From: Trebonia sp035571275
GTDB taxonomy: Bacteria; Actinomycetota; Actinomycetes; Streptosporangiales; Streptosporangiaceae
NCBI GenBank assembly: GCA_035571275.1
Contig: DATMKQ010000399.1
Coordinates: 1-30,727, forward strand
DNA length: 30,727 nucleotides
Direction of reading: 5' to 3'
A program made the position numbers and the translations under genes. The first letter of the stretch is position 1; the number at the start of each line of letters is the position of its first letter. Under the pieces are notes generated by a model. It ran no database searches. It was not told the origin of the DNA and was given only the letters and a program-made list of their open reading frames with translations. Shown here one piece after another: positions 8,914-16,779 of this stretch.

Positions 8914-8930
8914 GGGAACTTGAAGCCCAA
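8902..8930 (-). promoter_or_regulatory. Probable nrdAB promoter, leaderless
   Basis: On the minus strand TTGGGC (8930-8925) is followed by a 17-base spacer and TATGGT (8907-8902, TANNNT type). ATG 8894 begins 7 bases after the -10, so transcription would start at or beside the A of the start codon. Both NrdR boxes flank or overlap these elements. Confidence 0.6.
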
Positions 8931-8945
8931 GCACCATATGTCGTG
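8931..8945 (-). promoter_or_regulatory. NrdR box 2 (promoter-distal)
   Basis: GCACCATATGTCGTG is centred on CATATG (8935-8940), exactly 31 bases from box 1. This is three helical turns, the spacing usual for paired NrdR boxes. It sits just upstream of the -35 element. Confidence 0.85.
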
Positions 8946-8977
8946 CCGGCGTGTCGCGCGCTTTCGGCGCGCGGTCG

Positions 8978-9238
8978 CTAGCTACCGCACTCGCGTTCGG
9001 TGGCTGCCGCCTGGATCAGGACCGCCTGAGCAAGCTGCCGGGCCTCGTTAACCGTAAGACCGGCCCAGCCCGTCTCGTCGCCGCCAGGCAGGGCCCCCAA
9101 GTCCAGGAAGACCCGTCCGGCAGGGCGCAGGGCATCGCCGAGGGCGAGCCTGCCGACCGTGAGTTGTCGCCCGCAGCTTGTCCGCACGTGCTCATGCCGC
9201 CCCTGCGCGCCGGTCCCCGTGTCTGCATATGGCCTCAT
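8978..9238 (-). CDS. Small hypothetical protein, 86 aa
   Basis: The ATG at 9238 has AGGAGG six bases upstream, one of the best ribosome sites in the window, which is the main reason to accept the gene. The C-terminal half (RVFLDLGALPGGDETGWAGLTVNEARQLAQAVLIQAAA) reads as a beta-strand followed by a helix, like many short actinomycete proteins ending in a LTxxEARxLAxALL helix. It has no signal peptide, membrane segment or known catalytic motif. It lies upstream of nrdA on the same strand but before the NrdR boxes, so it is probably transcribed separately. No function can be assigned. Confidence 0.6.
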   Translation of the reverse strand: MRPYADTGTGAQGRHEHVRTSCGRQLTVGRLALGDALRPAGRVFLDLGALPGGDETGWAGLTVNEARQLAQAVLIQAAATERECGS

Positions 9239-9518
9239 CAGAAACCTCCTGGCTACTGCGCGGGTCGGTCCGCGCCGGGCCTGTTACCCCTGCCCGTATA
9301 GGCACCAAACGGGCCGTCATTATTCCTGGTCTGGGCGACGCTCTGTGAACAGTGGGTAGCGACTTAAGAAAAAGTAAATTGTTACCTTGTGCGTTGTAGC
9401 CGACATATGTGGATGCATGGTAGGAACGTCAGGCGTGGTACACGGGGGCTTGCCACGAATTACCCGACGGGCCACCGCTGCTCCCGCTTGTCGGTGCGCC
9501 CAAGCGATGGAGCATGGC
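9239..9518. promoter_or_regulatory. Divergent intergenic region upstream of the S53 peptidase
   Basis: 280 bases between two divergent genes. The A/T-rich patch at about 9363-9384 (AAGAAAAAGTAAATTG) stands out from the GC-rich surroundings and probably marks the promoter region of the peptidase gene, but no confident -35/-10 pair can be picked. It also contains an isolated GACATATGTGG near 9402 that resembles half of the NrdR motif. Confidence 0.4.
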
Positions 9519-12029
9519 ATGAGCCTGTTTTCCAGTCGGCCGCTGGCCTTGGGCGCGGTAAGCCTCCTCGCCGTGTTCGGCCTCAGCGCCGTGCCCGCGA
9601 CGGCGGGAGCGGCCACGTCCCCGCCGCCCGCTCACGGCAGCGCCGCACCGTCGGCGGCCGCACCATCGGTAGCCGCACCATCGGTGGCCGCACCATCGGT
9701 GGCCGCGAAGTCGCTGGCAACAGCGTCCGTTACCCCGCCGACGTCGCCGCCGCTGCCTTCAGGTACCAAACAGGCCTGCGCGGCGCCCACCAGGATCGGC
9801 GAGGAAGCGTGCATGCTGTTCTTGCGCGGCGCGGCCGCCAAGTCCAGCATTACCCCGGACCTGGCGCCAGTTTCCGGCGCCTTCGCCCCCGCTGACCTGC
9901 AGAGCGCGTACAACCTGACATCGCTCTCCACCTCTCCCACGGTTGGCGCGGGTGAGACGGTGGCGATCGTGGACGCCTACGCCGACCCCGACCTTGCGGG
10001 CGACCTGGCGACCTACCGCGCGCAGTACGGCCTGTCGGCCTGCACGACCTCCAGTGGCTGCTTCACCATGCTGAACGAGCACGGCGGCAGCACCCTGCCG
10101 ACCACCACGGACCCCACCGGCGGCTGGGAGGCGGAGCAGGCGGCCGACGTGGAGATGGTGTCGGCGATCTGCCCCAACTGCAATATCTTGATGATCGAGG
10201 CGAATTCCACCTCCATCACCGACTTGGGCGCGGCGGAGAACACCGCGGCCAGCCGCACCAGCTTCGTGTCCAACAGCTGGGGTGGTCTCGACTACCCGGG
10301 CGAGTCCTTTTACGACTCGCTGTACTTCAATCACCCAGGCGAAGCGGTCACTTTCGCGTCCGGCGACCTCGGCTACGGTCCCGCTTACCCGGCGGCGTCC
10401 CAGCTGGTCACTTCGGTCGGCGGCACGTACCTGACCAAGACGACATCGAACAGCCGTGGCTGGGCCGAGTCGGTCTGGAACGACCAGCCAGCCACCGTGG
10501 GCGGCGCCACCCAGTCGGGCTGCTCCGCCAGCGAGGGAAAGCCGAGCTGGCAGACCGATTCCGGCTGCGCGAACCGTACCCAGAACGACGTGTCCGCGGT
10601 CGCATCGGGCCCGGAGGGTGTCTCGATCTACGACAGCTTCGACAGCTGCGCCGGCGCCCCGACCGGTTCCTGGTGCTCCGGCTACGGGACGAGCCTAGCG
10701 ACGCCGATCATCGCCGCGGTCTACGCCCTCGCCAACACGGCGCCGGCGATGCAAGGCACGTACCCGTCGTCCTACTTCTATGAGAGCGGGCAGGCCGCGC
10801 ATCTGTACCCGGTCACGACCGGTTCTGACGGTAGCTGCGAGAGCAGCCGCCGGTACCTGTGCAACGCCACGGACTCGCTGTCGAATGGGTACAACGGGCC
10901 GGCCGGCGGGGGTACCCCGGACGGGGTCATCGCGTTCCAGTACCACCTCACGTCGAACTTCGTCTCGATCTACAACCCCGGGCCGATCGACATAGAGAGC
11001 GGCATCGGCTATTCCGACATAGTGTCAATCTCGGCCCTCGATTCCGCGCAGCTGGACCTGACGTACAGCGCGAGCGGCCTGCCATCTGGCTTGGTGATGG
11101 GGTCGACCGGCGCTATCGGCGGGAAGACGACGGCCGTGGGCACCCACAAGGTCACGGCGACGGTCTCGGATTCGAGCGGCGCTAGCTCCACCGTCTCCTT
11201 CAACATCTCCGTCGCGTCGTCGCTGGACTCCGCCACCTACCATCCGGGAACGGGGGCGGTGCACCTGGACTGGGCCGGCAAGTGCATGGACGACACCGGG
11301 AACAGCGGCAACAACGGAACCAAGATCCAGATCTGGGCCTGCAATGGCGGGACCGCGCAGAACTGGACCTACTACCCGGACACCGACCCTGGCGACGCGG
11401 GCGAGATGGTCATCCACGGCAAGTGCCTGGACATCGTGAACCGGGGCACGGCCAACGGGTCCAAGCTCCAGCTGTGGAGCTGCACCGGCGCGACCAACCA
11501 GCAGTGGTACATCGTCGGCGCGGCGGGCGAGCTGTACAACCCGGTCTCCGGCAAGTGCATCGACGACCCGTACAACAGCACGACCAACGGCAAGCAGCTG
11601 GACATCTGGTCCTGCAACGACGAGCCGTGGCAGGCCTGGACGCTGCCAGCCAGCCCCGTGGTGTCGGGCATCGCGGGCAAGTGCATCGACGACGCCGGAG
11701 GCAGCAGCAAGAACGGGAACAGGATCCAGATCTACAGCTGCAACGGCGAGGCCACCCAGCGCTTCACCATCGGACTGGACAGTTCGCTGCAGATCGACGG
11801 CAAGTGCCTGGACGCGACGGGCTACGGCACCCAGGACGGGACGAAGATCCAGCTGTTCACCTGCACCGGCAACGCGAACCAGGAGTGGGTGGTCGGCTCG
11901 TTCGGGATGCTGGAGAACCTCAACGCTGAGAAATGCCTGGCCGATCCGAACGACAGCACCGCCAACGGCACCCAGCTGGTCCTCGAGGACTGCTACGGCA
12001 ACCACGGGGAGGTCTGGGCCGAGTCCTGA
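9519..12029 (+). CDS. Secreted sedolisin-like (S53) serine-carboxyl peptidase with Ig-like and two ricin-type lectin domains
   Basis: 836 residues from ATG 9519, which has GGAG six bases upstream; ATG 9507 and 9387 are in frame but lack a site. Residues 1-32 are a signal peptide (LALGAVSLLAVFGLSAVPATAGAA). An Ala/Pro/Ser/Val linker with 5-residue repeats follows, then ACAAP...EEACMLFLR and ADLQSAYNL, where the catalytic domain starts. Sedolisin residues are E206 and D210 (ExxxD), D283 (ASGDLGYG, oxyanion Asp) and S392 (GYGTSLATP). The usual ~180-residue Pro-kumamolisin prodomain is absent. Residues about 485-565 form a putative Ig/cadherin-like domain (SASGLPSGLVM...VTATVSDSSGASSTVSF). Residues about 568-836 form two beta-trefoils with repeated GKC(L/I/M)D...W(S/A)C and QxW-like motifs, expected to bind sugars. 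Likely an extracellular peptidase anchored to polysaccharide; pH optimum and substrate unknown. Confidence 0.9.
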   Translation: MSLFSSRPLALGAVSLLAVFGLSAVPATAGAATSPPPAHGSAAPSAAAPSVAAPSVAAPSVAAKSLATASVTPPTSPPLPSGTKQACAAPTRIGEEACMLFLRGAAAKSSITPDLAPVSGAFAPADLQSAYNLTSLSTSPTVGAGETVAIVDAYADPDLAGDLATYRAQYGLSACTTSSGCFTMLNEHGGSTLPTTTDPTGGWEAEQAADVEMVSAICPNCNILMIEANSTSITDLGAAENTAASRTSFVSNSWGGLDYPGESFYDSLYFNHPGEAVTFASGDLGYGPAYPAASQLVTSVGGTYLTKTTSNSRGWAESVWNDQPATVGGATQSGCSASEGKPSWQTDSGCANRTQNDVSAVASGPEGVSIYDSFDSCAGAPTGSWCSGYGTSLATPIIAAVYALANTAPAMQGTYPSSYFYESGQAAHLYPVTTGSDGSCESSRRYLCNATDSLSNGYNGPAGGGTPDGVIAFQYHLTSNFVSIYNPGPIDIESGIGYSDIVSISALDSAQLDLTYSASGLPSGLVMGSTGAIGGKTTAVGTHKVTATVSDSSGASSTVSFNISVASSLDSATYHPGTGAVHLDWAGKCMDDTGNSGNNGTKIQIWACNGGTAQNWTYYPDTDPGDAGEMVIHGKCLDIVNRGTANGSKLQLWSCTGATNQQWYIVGAAGELYNPVSGKCIDDPYNSTTNGKQLDIWSCNDEPWQAWTLPASPVVSGIAGKCIDDAGGSSKNGNRIQIYSCNGEATQRFTIGLDSSLQIDGKCLDATGYGTQDGTKIQLFTCTGNANQEWVVGSFGMLENLNAEKCLADPNDSTANGTQLVLEDCYGNHGEVWAES
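9642..9701 (+). repeat. Four tandem 15-base units in the peptidase linker
   Basis: Units of GCCGCACCATCGGTG, the first degenerate, encode the repeated AAPSV pentapeptide after the signal peptide. Copy number could vary between strains by slippage. Confidence 0.85.
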
Positions 12030-12053
12030 CTCCGGCCGCGGCCCTGATGCGAG

Positions 12054-12088
12054 GACTCTGCCGGCGGTCGACCTCCGCCGGCAGAGTC
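12054..12088 (+). terminator. Strong hairpin downstream of the peptidase gene
   Basis: GACTCTGCCGGCGG and its exact complement form a 14-base-pair stem around a 7-base loop, 25 bases after the stop. There is no T-tract, as is common for actinomycete terminators. It probably also ends transcription from the converging regulator gene. Confidence 0.75.
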
Positions 12089-12132
12089 GGGCCAGCCCGC
12101 CAGCCCGCCAGCTCCCCGGCGAGGCGTTTACC

Positions 12133-12561
12133 CTAGTGCGATTCCGCGGAACCGTCCGACGAGTCCCGGGCGCTTATTATGATGTCGATCTTTTTATCGA
12201 TCCTGTAAACGACATCCTTCAGTACATCTACGTCTTCTCGCAGCGCGCCGATTTCGGCTAGTTCGCTGACCATCTGCGCTAGGCGCTGCTCCATCGGAGA
12301 TTCGGCCAGGACGCTCACGTCCGCTTCGCCATCCAGAACTTTGAGAAAAGAATCTGGCATGAATTCCAGCGCCCCGCACAATGCCACCCACGAGGATTTG
12401 TTATGGGACTTCTTGCCATCGACCATATCGCGAACGATGTTCTCTGAGAGACCCGAGCGTTCCATGATCTCTGGTACGGAAAGCCTACGGTCTCTTATCC
12501 GGTTACGGATAGCCGAGCCCACCGCCTCTCGCCCATCGCCTCTCGGCGCATCCTTCGACAA
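12133..12561 (-). CDS. XRE-type helix-turn-helix protein with C-terminal coiled coil
   Basis: 142 residues from TTG 12561, chosen for GGAGGAG just upstream. Residues 13-75 are a Cro/CI-type domain: VGSAIRNRIRDRRLSVPEIMERSGLSENIVRDMVDGKKSHNKSSWVALCGALEF, with recognition around LSENIVRDMV. The last ~50 residues (MEQRLAQMVSELAEIGALREDVDVLKDVVYRIDKKIDII) have heptad-spaced hydrophobics typical of a dimerising coiled coil. It is divergent from a small membrane protein across an A/T-rich region with inverted repeats, which suggests it controls that promoter and its own. There is no ligand-binding domain. Such regulator/small-protein pairs are frequent in streptomycete-like genomes; the target is unknown. 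Confidence 0.8.
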   Translation of the reverse strand: MSKDAPRGDGREAVGSAIRNRIRDRRLSVPEIMERSGLSENIVRDMVDGKKSHNKSSWVALCGALEFMPDSFLKVLDGEADVSVLAESPMEQRLAQMVSELAEIGALREDVDVLKDVVYRIDKKIDIIISARDSSDGSAESH

Positions 12562-12696
12562 CGAACTCCTCCGGGCTCCGTCTCAGCGCACAGGCTAACG
12601 GATCGCAGGCCATTCACGGGGTAACGCGGTGGTTTGTTCGCGACGGTGAAGACGGCGGTCTCAAAAATGATGAGAAACACCTCATAAATGAGAATT

Positions 12697-12731
12697 ATCG
12701 TCTATCGGAATAGATGATCGACGGTGGTCGA
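12697..12731. promoter_or_regulatory. Inverted repeats between the divergent regulator and membrane-protein genes
   Basis: ATCGTCTAT (12697-12705) and ATAGATGAT (12710-12718) form a 9-base inverted repeat with one mismatch and a 4-base centre. TCGAC-GGTG-GTCGA (12718-12731) follows at once. TGAG-N6-CTCA also occurs at about 12671-12684. In this A/T-rich 219-base gap they are good candidates for operators of the XRE protein, though no binding site is known for it. Confidence 0.5.
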
Positions 12732-12780
12732 CTAGCATCAACGGCTGTGTGAGTGATGAGCGAGAGATGGAGGCGACCTC

Positions 12781-13089
12781 ATGTCGGCAGCACCACGAAT
12801 GAAAGCTCCAGAAGGATGGGCGTTCACGACAGCCCTGACCATCCTTGGCGGTCCGGCTGACCTTCGGGTAACCGGTGCTCCTTGGTGGGTCCTGTATTCG
12901 CTATGTGTGCTGGGAATCCTTGTCATAAGCTTGCGCACCGTCTTTCCGCAGGACTCCCAGGACAAAGTGACCTGGTGGAGAGAGCACTGGCTAATGAGAC
13001 GGCACTACCGGTGTCGGGACTTGCGTCGCATACCGCGTCGCGACGCGGGCGGCATCGGGCCGATGGAAACGCGCCGCGCCGGACTTTGA
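12781..13089 (+). CDS. Small single-pass membrane protein, hypothetical
   Basis: 102 residues. ATG 12781 has GGAGG at 12769-12773, an ideal 7-base spacing. One clear transmembrane helix is visible (WWVLYSLCVLGILVISLRTVF, about residues 38-58), followed by a basic cytoplasmic-looking tail (PQDSQDKVTWWREHWLMRRHYRCRDLRRIPRR). It is divergent from the XRE regulator, which may control it. The stop codon lies inside the left arm of the 90-base palindrome at 13085-13174, so the last residues may be specified by that element. No function can be given. Confidence 0.65.
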   Translation: MSAAPRMKAPEGWAFTTALTILGGPADLRVTGAPWWVLYSLCVLGILVISLRTVFPQDSQDKVTWWREHWLMRRHYRCRDLRRIPRRDAGGIGPMETRRAGL

Positions 13090-13174
13090 CTTAGCGCACT
13101 GTATGACCAGAACATATCGGATATATCAGTATATATGTACCCGGCAAAATGGTCGTAACGTACGCTAAGTCAAA
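13085..13174. repeat. 90-base nested imperfect palindrome
   Basis: Outer arms TTTGACTTAGCG (13085-13096) and CGCTAAGTCAAA (13163-13174) are perfectly complementary. Inside, TATGACCA (13102-13109) pairs with TGGTCGTA (13150-13157) with one G-T, across a symmetric 5/5 gap. ACATAT (13112-13117) then pairs with ATATGT (13133-13138). The centre is A/T-rich. It overlaps the stop of the preceding gene. It may be a fold-back mobile element, a cruciform recombination or transfer site, or an RNA hairpin; there is no T-tract. Confidence 0.7.
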
Positions 13175-13575
13175 ACCAGAGGCTGATGTGACTGCCGGGA
13201 TCACGCGGTAAGGAGCCCGCGCGGGGCCGGAGCCGAGGCCGGCGCATCGCCGCGCCGGATGATGGACTCGACGCCATCGACGAAGCAAGCCGCCCAGCTC
13301 GAGCGCCGCAGTTGCCATGACCGTTGTAATTTCAGTCGGGCGAGATTGCTGAGGTGTCCCGCCTTCTGCGTGCAGGCGCAGGTCACCGGGGCTGTCGGGC
13401 GTGGTCCCGCGAATTGAGCCGGTGCGTCGGCAGCCAGGGTGTAGCGGCAGGCCGGTGAAGGCACCATCCTTCTGTTCGTCGTAGCCGGTGCGGCCGAGCC
13501 CAGGCCGAAGTCGCGCGGTCAACGTCACGAAAGTGCCCGGTGAAATCCACGTCGGCACGGGAGGCCGCTACTTCT
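13175..13575. other. About 400 bases without a convincing gene, upstream of the biosynthetic cluster
   Basis: Minus-strand frames are open through most of this stretch but show no domain, ribosome site or consistent start, and one of them would read through the palindrome. Composition returns to high GC after 13180. The promoter of the first cluster run should lie here, but no clear -35/-10 pair is visible. Confidence 0.4.
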
Positions 13576-14814
13576 GTGGACAATGATCATGGGGGTAGCA
13601 GCCTGCGTCTGGCACGCATGAGTACTGCGGCCGTGTTTTTCTATCAGGGGCTTATCATCGCGAGCTGGGCGTCGCGTATCCCCGCGATCAAAGCGGCAGC
13701 GGGGCTGAGCGATGGCCTGTTCGGCCTGGCTCTGCTGGGGGCGCCACTGGCGTCAATCGCGGTAATGCGTCCGGCCGCCAAGATCCTCGCGAAGCACGGC
13801 AGCAGGGGGCTGATCCGCGCGTCCGTCATCGCGAACGTGGCCGCGATGATCTTGCTCGCGACCGCTCACAACGGGGCCAGCCTCGCCTTCGCCCTGGCCG
13901 TCCTTGGCACTGTCGGCGGGACGCTTGGTATCGGGATGAATGCCCAGGGAGTACAGATCGAGCGTCGCTACGGGCGACCGCTGATGATCGGCTTCCACGC
14001 CGGATACAGCTTCGGAGGCCTAGCCGGGGCTCTGCTCGGATCAGCGGCAGCTCGAAGCGACTATTCTCCGCTGCGCCACCTGGCATTGACCGCGATAATC
14101 TCGGCGGCACTCTGCCTGGCCGCCAGCCGCTGGCTGATAACGGGAGCGGACCAGCCGCCCAGCCCTGGCCACCGGTCCCGCGCGGCCCGCCTGCTGCGTG
14201 ACACGCCGGTGCTGTGGGTGCTGGGCGCGATCGTCGTCTGCATGCTCCTGTCCGAAGGCGCCATGGCGGACTGGAGCGCGTTGTTCATGCGCGACACGCT
14301 CGGGACGACCGCGGGAACGGCGGCGCTCGCGTATGCGGGGTTCTCGCTCATGGAGGCGGTCACCCGGCTCGGGGGAAACCGTGTCATCGCGAGGCTCGGG
14401 GCAGTAGCGACAGTGCGCGCCGGCGCTGCACTGGCCGCGGTCTCGCTGGCTATCGCCCTGCTCGTGCCGAGTCCCGCCGTCGCCATCGCGGGTTTCGGGC
14501 TCTTTGGGTTCGGCATGGCGGCTATCGCCCCTATCGCCTTCAGCGCCGCGGGGAACAAGCCCGGCATACCGAGCAGCAGTGCGCTCGCACGGGTGATGTC
14601 GGTCGGCTACACCGGGATTTTCGTGGGTCCGGCGCTGATCGGCGTTGTGGCGCAGGCTGCCGGGCTGACGGTAGCCCTCGGTATCCCTGCCGCGCTCGTC
14701 GCCGGCATCGTGGTGCTCGCCCCTGCTGTCCGCGACGCCAGTGACGGCAGCAAAAACGCCGCTGCCCCCGGCTATGCCGTGTCCGGTTCAGTGCACTCAC
14801 AAGAAGGGAGCTGA
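13576..14814 (+). CDS. MFS transporter, first gene of the cyclitol-type cluster
   Basis: About 412 residues from GTG 13576, with GGGAGG at 13559-13564; GTG 13540 and ATG 13618 are alternatives. Roughly twelve hydrophobic segments are seen, beginning AAVFFYQGLIIASWASRIPAI. Small-residue-rich helices typical of the sugar-transporting YbjJ/FucP-like branch follow (GIGMNAQGVQIERRYGRPLMIGFHAGYSFGGLAGALLG), then a loop of about 20 polar residues (QPPSPGHRSRAARLLRDTP) between the halves and six more helices. It ends 3 bases before the cyclase start, so the two are co-transcribed. From its position it probably exports the cluster product or imports a sugar precursor; the direction cannot be read from the sequence. 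Confidence 0.88.
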   Translation: MDNDHGGSSLRLARMSTAAVFFYQGLIIASWASRIPAIKAAAGLSDGLFGLALLGAPLASIAVMRPAAKILAKHGSRGLIRASVIANVAAMILLATAHNGASLAFALAVLGTVGGTLGIGMNAQGVQIERRYGRPLMIGFHAGYSFGGLAGALLGSAAARSDYSPLRHLALTAIISAALCLAASRWLITGADQPPSPGHRSRAARLLRDTPVLWVLGAIVVCMLLSEGAMADWSALFMRDTLGTTAGTAALAYAGFSLMEAVTRLGGNRVIARLGAVATVRAGAALAAVSLAIALLVPSPAVAIAGFGLFGFGMAAIAPIAFSAAGNKPGIPSSSALARVMSVGYTGIFVGPALIGVVAQAAGLTVALGIPAALVAGIVVLAPAVRDASDGSKNAAAPGYAVSGSVHSQEGS

Positions 14815-14817
14815 CGA

Positions 14818-16779
14818 TTGCCAGAAGAAGGGCAACCGCTGACTGATCTGTCACTGACTGAACGGCACCTGAGCGTCGACGCGGCAACGGTGGCAGAGTA
14901 CTGCCTGGATTTCGTCCCGGACATGCCGGCCGCCATCGCCGCGGCCGTGGTGCGAGCGTGCGGAGGCCCCACGGCGGTACTCCTGGTATCGAGCCCGCAG
15001 CCAGCGCCGGCCGAGCATGCGCTGTGGGAAGCACTTGACGCGAACCGGCCAGCCGACGGTCTCAGAGCCGTGACACGGATGCAGCTGCCATGCCGCGATC
15101 GCGGCTTCGACGCCGTGCAAGCCGTCGTGCGGGCGGCTATCAGTGCCCGCCTGGCCCGCCACGATGCCTTCGTCACATCCGGCGATCCACACACGGTGCA
15201 GATCACCACGCTAGCGGCAGCGATATTTCGCAGGCATACGACAGTGGTGCAGGTCATCACCAACCTGGCCGCACTGGCCGACGTTCTGCTCCGAGGATGG
15301 CACACCACTCTCGCCGGGGAGCCGGTGGCACTGCTTGTTCAGCGGGTCGTCGCGCTGGCAGACGCCGACTCACTGGCCCGCGCCGCGCCAGTCAGTCGCG
15401 CCGAGGCCGACGCCATCGGCGCGCTCGCTGCCCGTATGCCCGGCATCGGTGGCCTGGGACGAAAGCTGGCTGGCGTGGCGGACCCGGACGAAGCGCGCCG
15501 ACTGCGCCTCGCGCTGCTTGCGGTCATCAGCAGGGACTGGCCGTCGGCCCTGCCGACTGGTCCAGACCGGTCCCCGGTGCGGAAGGCCCGGGCCACGACG
15601 CTGCCCCGGCGCCGGCCGGATTCACCGCAACGCATCGTCCACGGCGTTCGGCCGATGTCCTTCCCCGTGGTGATCAACGAAGGAATCCTCGATCCGATGC
15701 GATCATCACTTGCTGATCATCTCCCGGTCGGCGCACGGGTCCTCGCGGTGGTGGACGACTACAGCGCCGCCACGACCGCCGCGGTTGGCTTTCTGCTCGG
15801 CACGTATCAGCGAGAAGGGCATGTGCGCGGCTACGAGGTCGACACGCTGAACGCCTCGCCCGCCACGAAAGTACTGCCCACCGTCCGGACGCTGCTTACC
15901 CGCGCGGAGCGCCTCGGACTCGGGCCAGACGACCGGATCATCGCGGTAGGCGGCGGCACTGTCATGGATACGGTCGGCTTCGCCGCCGCCCTGTACCACG
16001 GCGCGACTTCGTTCATCCGCATCCCCTCGACCCTGGTCGGCCTAGTCGACGCCGGAGTGGGCTTCAAGGTAGGCGTGGACGCCGAGGGGCACAGGAACCT
16101 TCTCGGTGCGTATCGCCCTCCAGCCGCCTGCCTGTGCGACCCCGGATTCCTGCATACCTTGCCCAGCCCGGAACTGCGCTGCGGGCTCGCCGAGATGATA
16201 AAGATCGCCGCGGTTCGCGACGGCGAACTGTTCGGGCTCATCGAAGACGGCTATGACGAAGTGCTCGAGCGGCGGATCGGCCCGGCCGTGACCGACCTTA
16301 TCTACCGGTCGATCGTGGCAATGGTGACCGATCTAGTCCGTAACCCGTGTGAGACCGAGTTGCGGCGGCTTCCCGATTTCGGGCACGAGTTCGGGCACAT
16401 GCTGGAGACCGCGTCGGGCAGGCGGCTTCGCCACGGTGAAGCGGTAGCGATTGGCATGGCCCTGTCCTGCGAGCTCGCGACCTCAACGGGGTGGCTCGCC
16501 CGTGAGGACGCCGATCGGATCATCGGCCTCCTGCAGCGCGCCGGGCTTCCGGTGTACGACGCTTGCTGCGATCCGGTGGCGCTGTGGCACCGACTGCGAG
16601 ACGACGTGCTGCCGCACAAGGGCGGTCACTTGCATCTCGCCGTGCCGACCGGGATCGGATCCGGTGGCTTCATCGAGCCGCTGTCCGCGATCGAGTTGCC
16701 GCTGCTCGAGCGCGCTTGCCAGCAGTTGCGGCTGCGCGCCGATGCCTGGGCGGCCCGGCGATGTGTGCGGCTGCCATGA
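14818..16779 (+). CDS. Sugar-phosphate cyclase (DHQS/EEVS superfamily) with a degenerate cyclase-like N-terminal half
   Basis: 653 residues from TTG 14818 (GGGAG at 14806-14810). Residues ~272-645 are a full cyclase: NAD loop AVGGGTVMDT (G378-G380), STLVGLVDAGVGFKVGVDAEGHRNLLGAYRPP, and zinc ligands E459 (GLAEMIKIA), H523 (PDFGHEFGH) and H539 (RHGEAVAIGMALS), with the 16-residue His spacing of dehydroquinate synthase. DFGH in place of the usual N-x-GH, and LVDAGVGFK, resemble 2-epi-5-epi-valiolone synthases, which cyclise sedoheptulose 7-phosphate. Which cyclitol is made here cannot be told. Residues ~20-165 look like a worn copy of the same NAD domain: FVTSGDPHTVQITTLAAAIFRRHTTVVQVITNLAALADV parallels the second copy from IIAVGGG to LVGLVDA, without GGG or metal ligands. 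Usual cyclases are ~350-410 residues. The stop overlaps the next start as ATGA. Confidence 0.88.
   Translation: MPEEGQPLTDLSLTERHLSVDAATVAEYCLDFVPDMPAAIAAAVVRACGGPTAVLLVSSPQPAPAEHALWEALDANRPADGLRAVTRMQLPCRDRGFDAVQAVVRAAISARLARHDAFVTSGDPHTVQITTLAAAIFRRHTTVVQVITNLAALADVLLRGWHTTLAGEPVALLVQRVVALADADSLARAAPVSRAEADAIGALAARMPGIGGLGRKLAGVADPDEARRLRLALLAVISRDWPSALPTGPDRSPVRKARATTLPRRRPDSPQRIVHGVRPMSFPVVINEGILDPMRSSLADHLPVGARVLAVVDDYSAATTAAVGFLLGTYQREGHVRGYEVDTLNASPATKVLPTVRTLLTRAERLGLGPDDRIIAVGGGTVMDTVGFAAALYHGATSFIRIPSTLVGLVDAGVGFKVGVDAEGHRNLLGAYRPPAACLCDPGFLHTLPSPELRCGLAEMIKIAAVRDGELFGLIEDGYDEVLERRIGPAVTDLIYRSIVAMVTDLVRNPCETELRRLPDFGHEFGHMLETASGRRLRHGEAVAIGMALSCELATSTGWLAREDADRIIGLLQRAGLPVYDACCDPVALWHRLRDDVLPHKGGHLHLAVPTGIGSGGFIEPLSAIELPLLERACQQLRLRADAWAARRCVRLP

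Noticed and set aside
8946..9238. Looked for a cobalamin riboswitch upstream of nrdA because a BtuF-like gene is nearby.
   Set aside because: No B12-box-like element was found on the minus strand, and NrdR boxes already explain control.
9398..9414. GACATATGTGG upstream of the S53 peptidase resembles an NrdR box.
   Set aside because: It is single and lacks a partner at 31 bases, and the gene has no link to nucleotide metabolism.
13091..13558. A 155-codon minus-strand open frame upstream of the MFS gene.
   Set aside because: It has no domain or ribosome site, it reads through the 90-base palindrome, and overlapping frames are equally open as expected of high-GC DNA.
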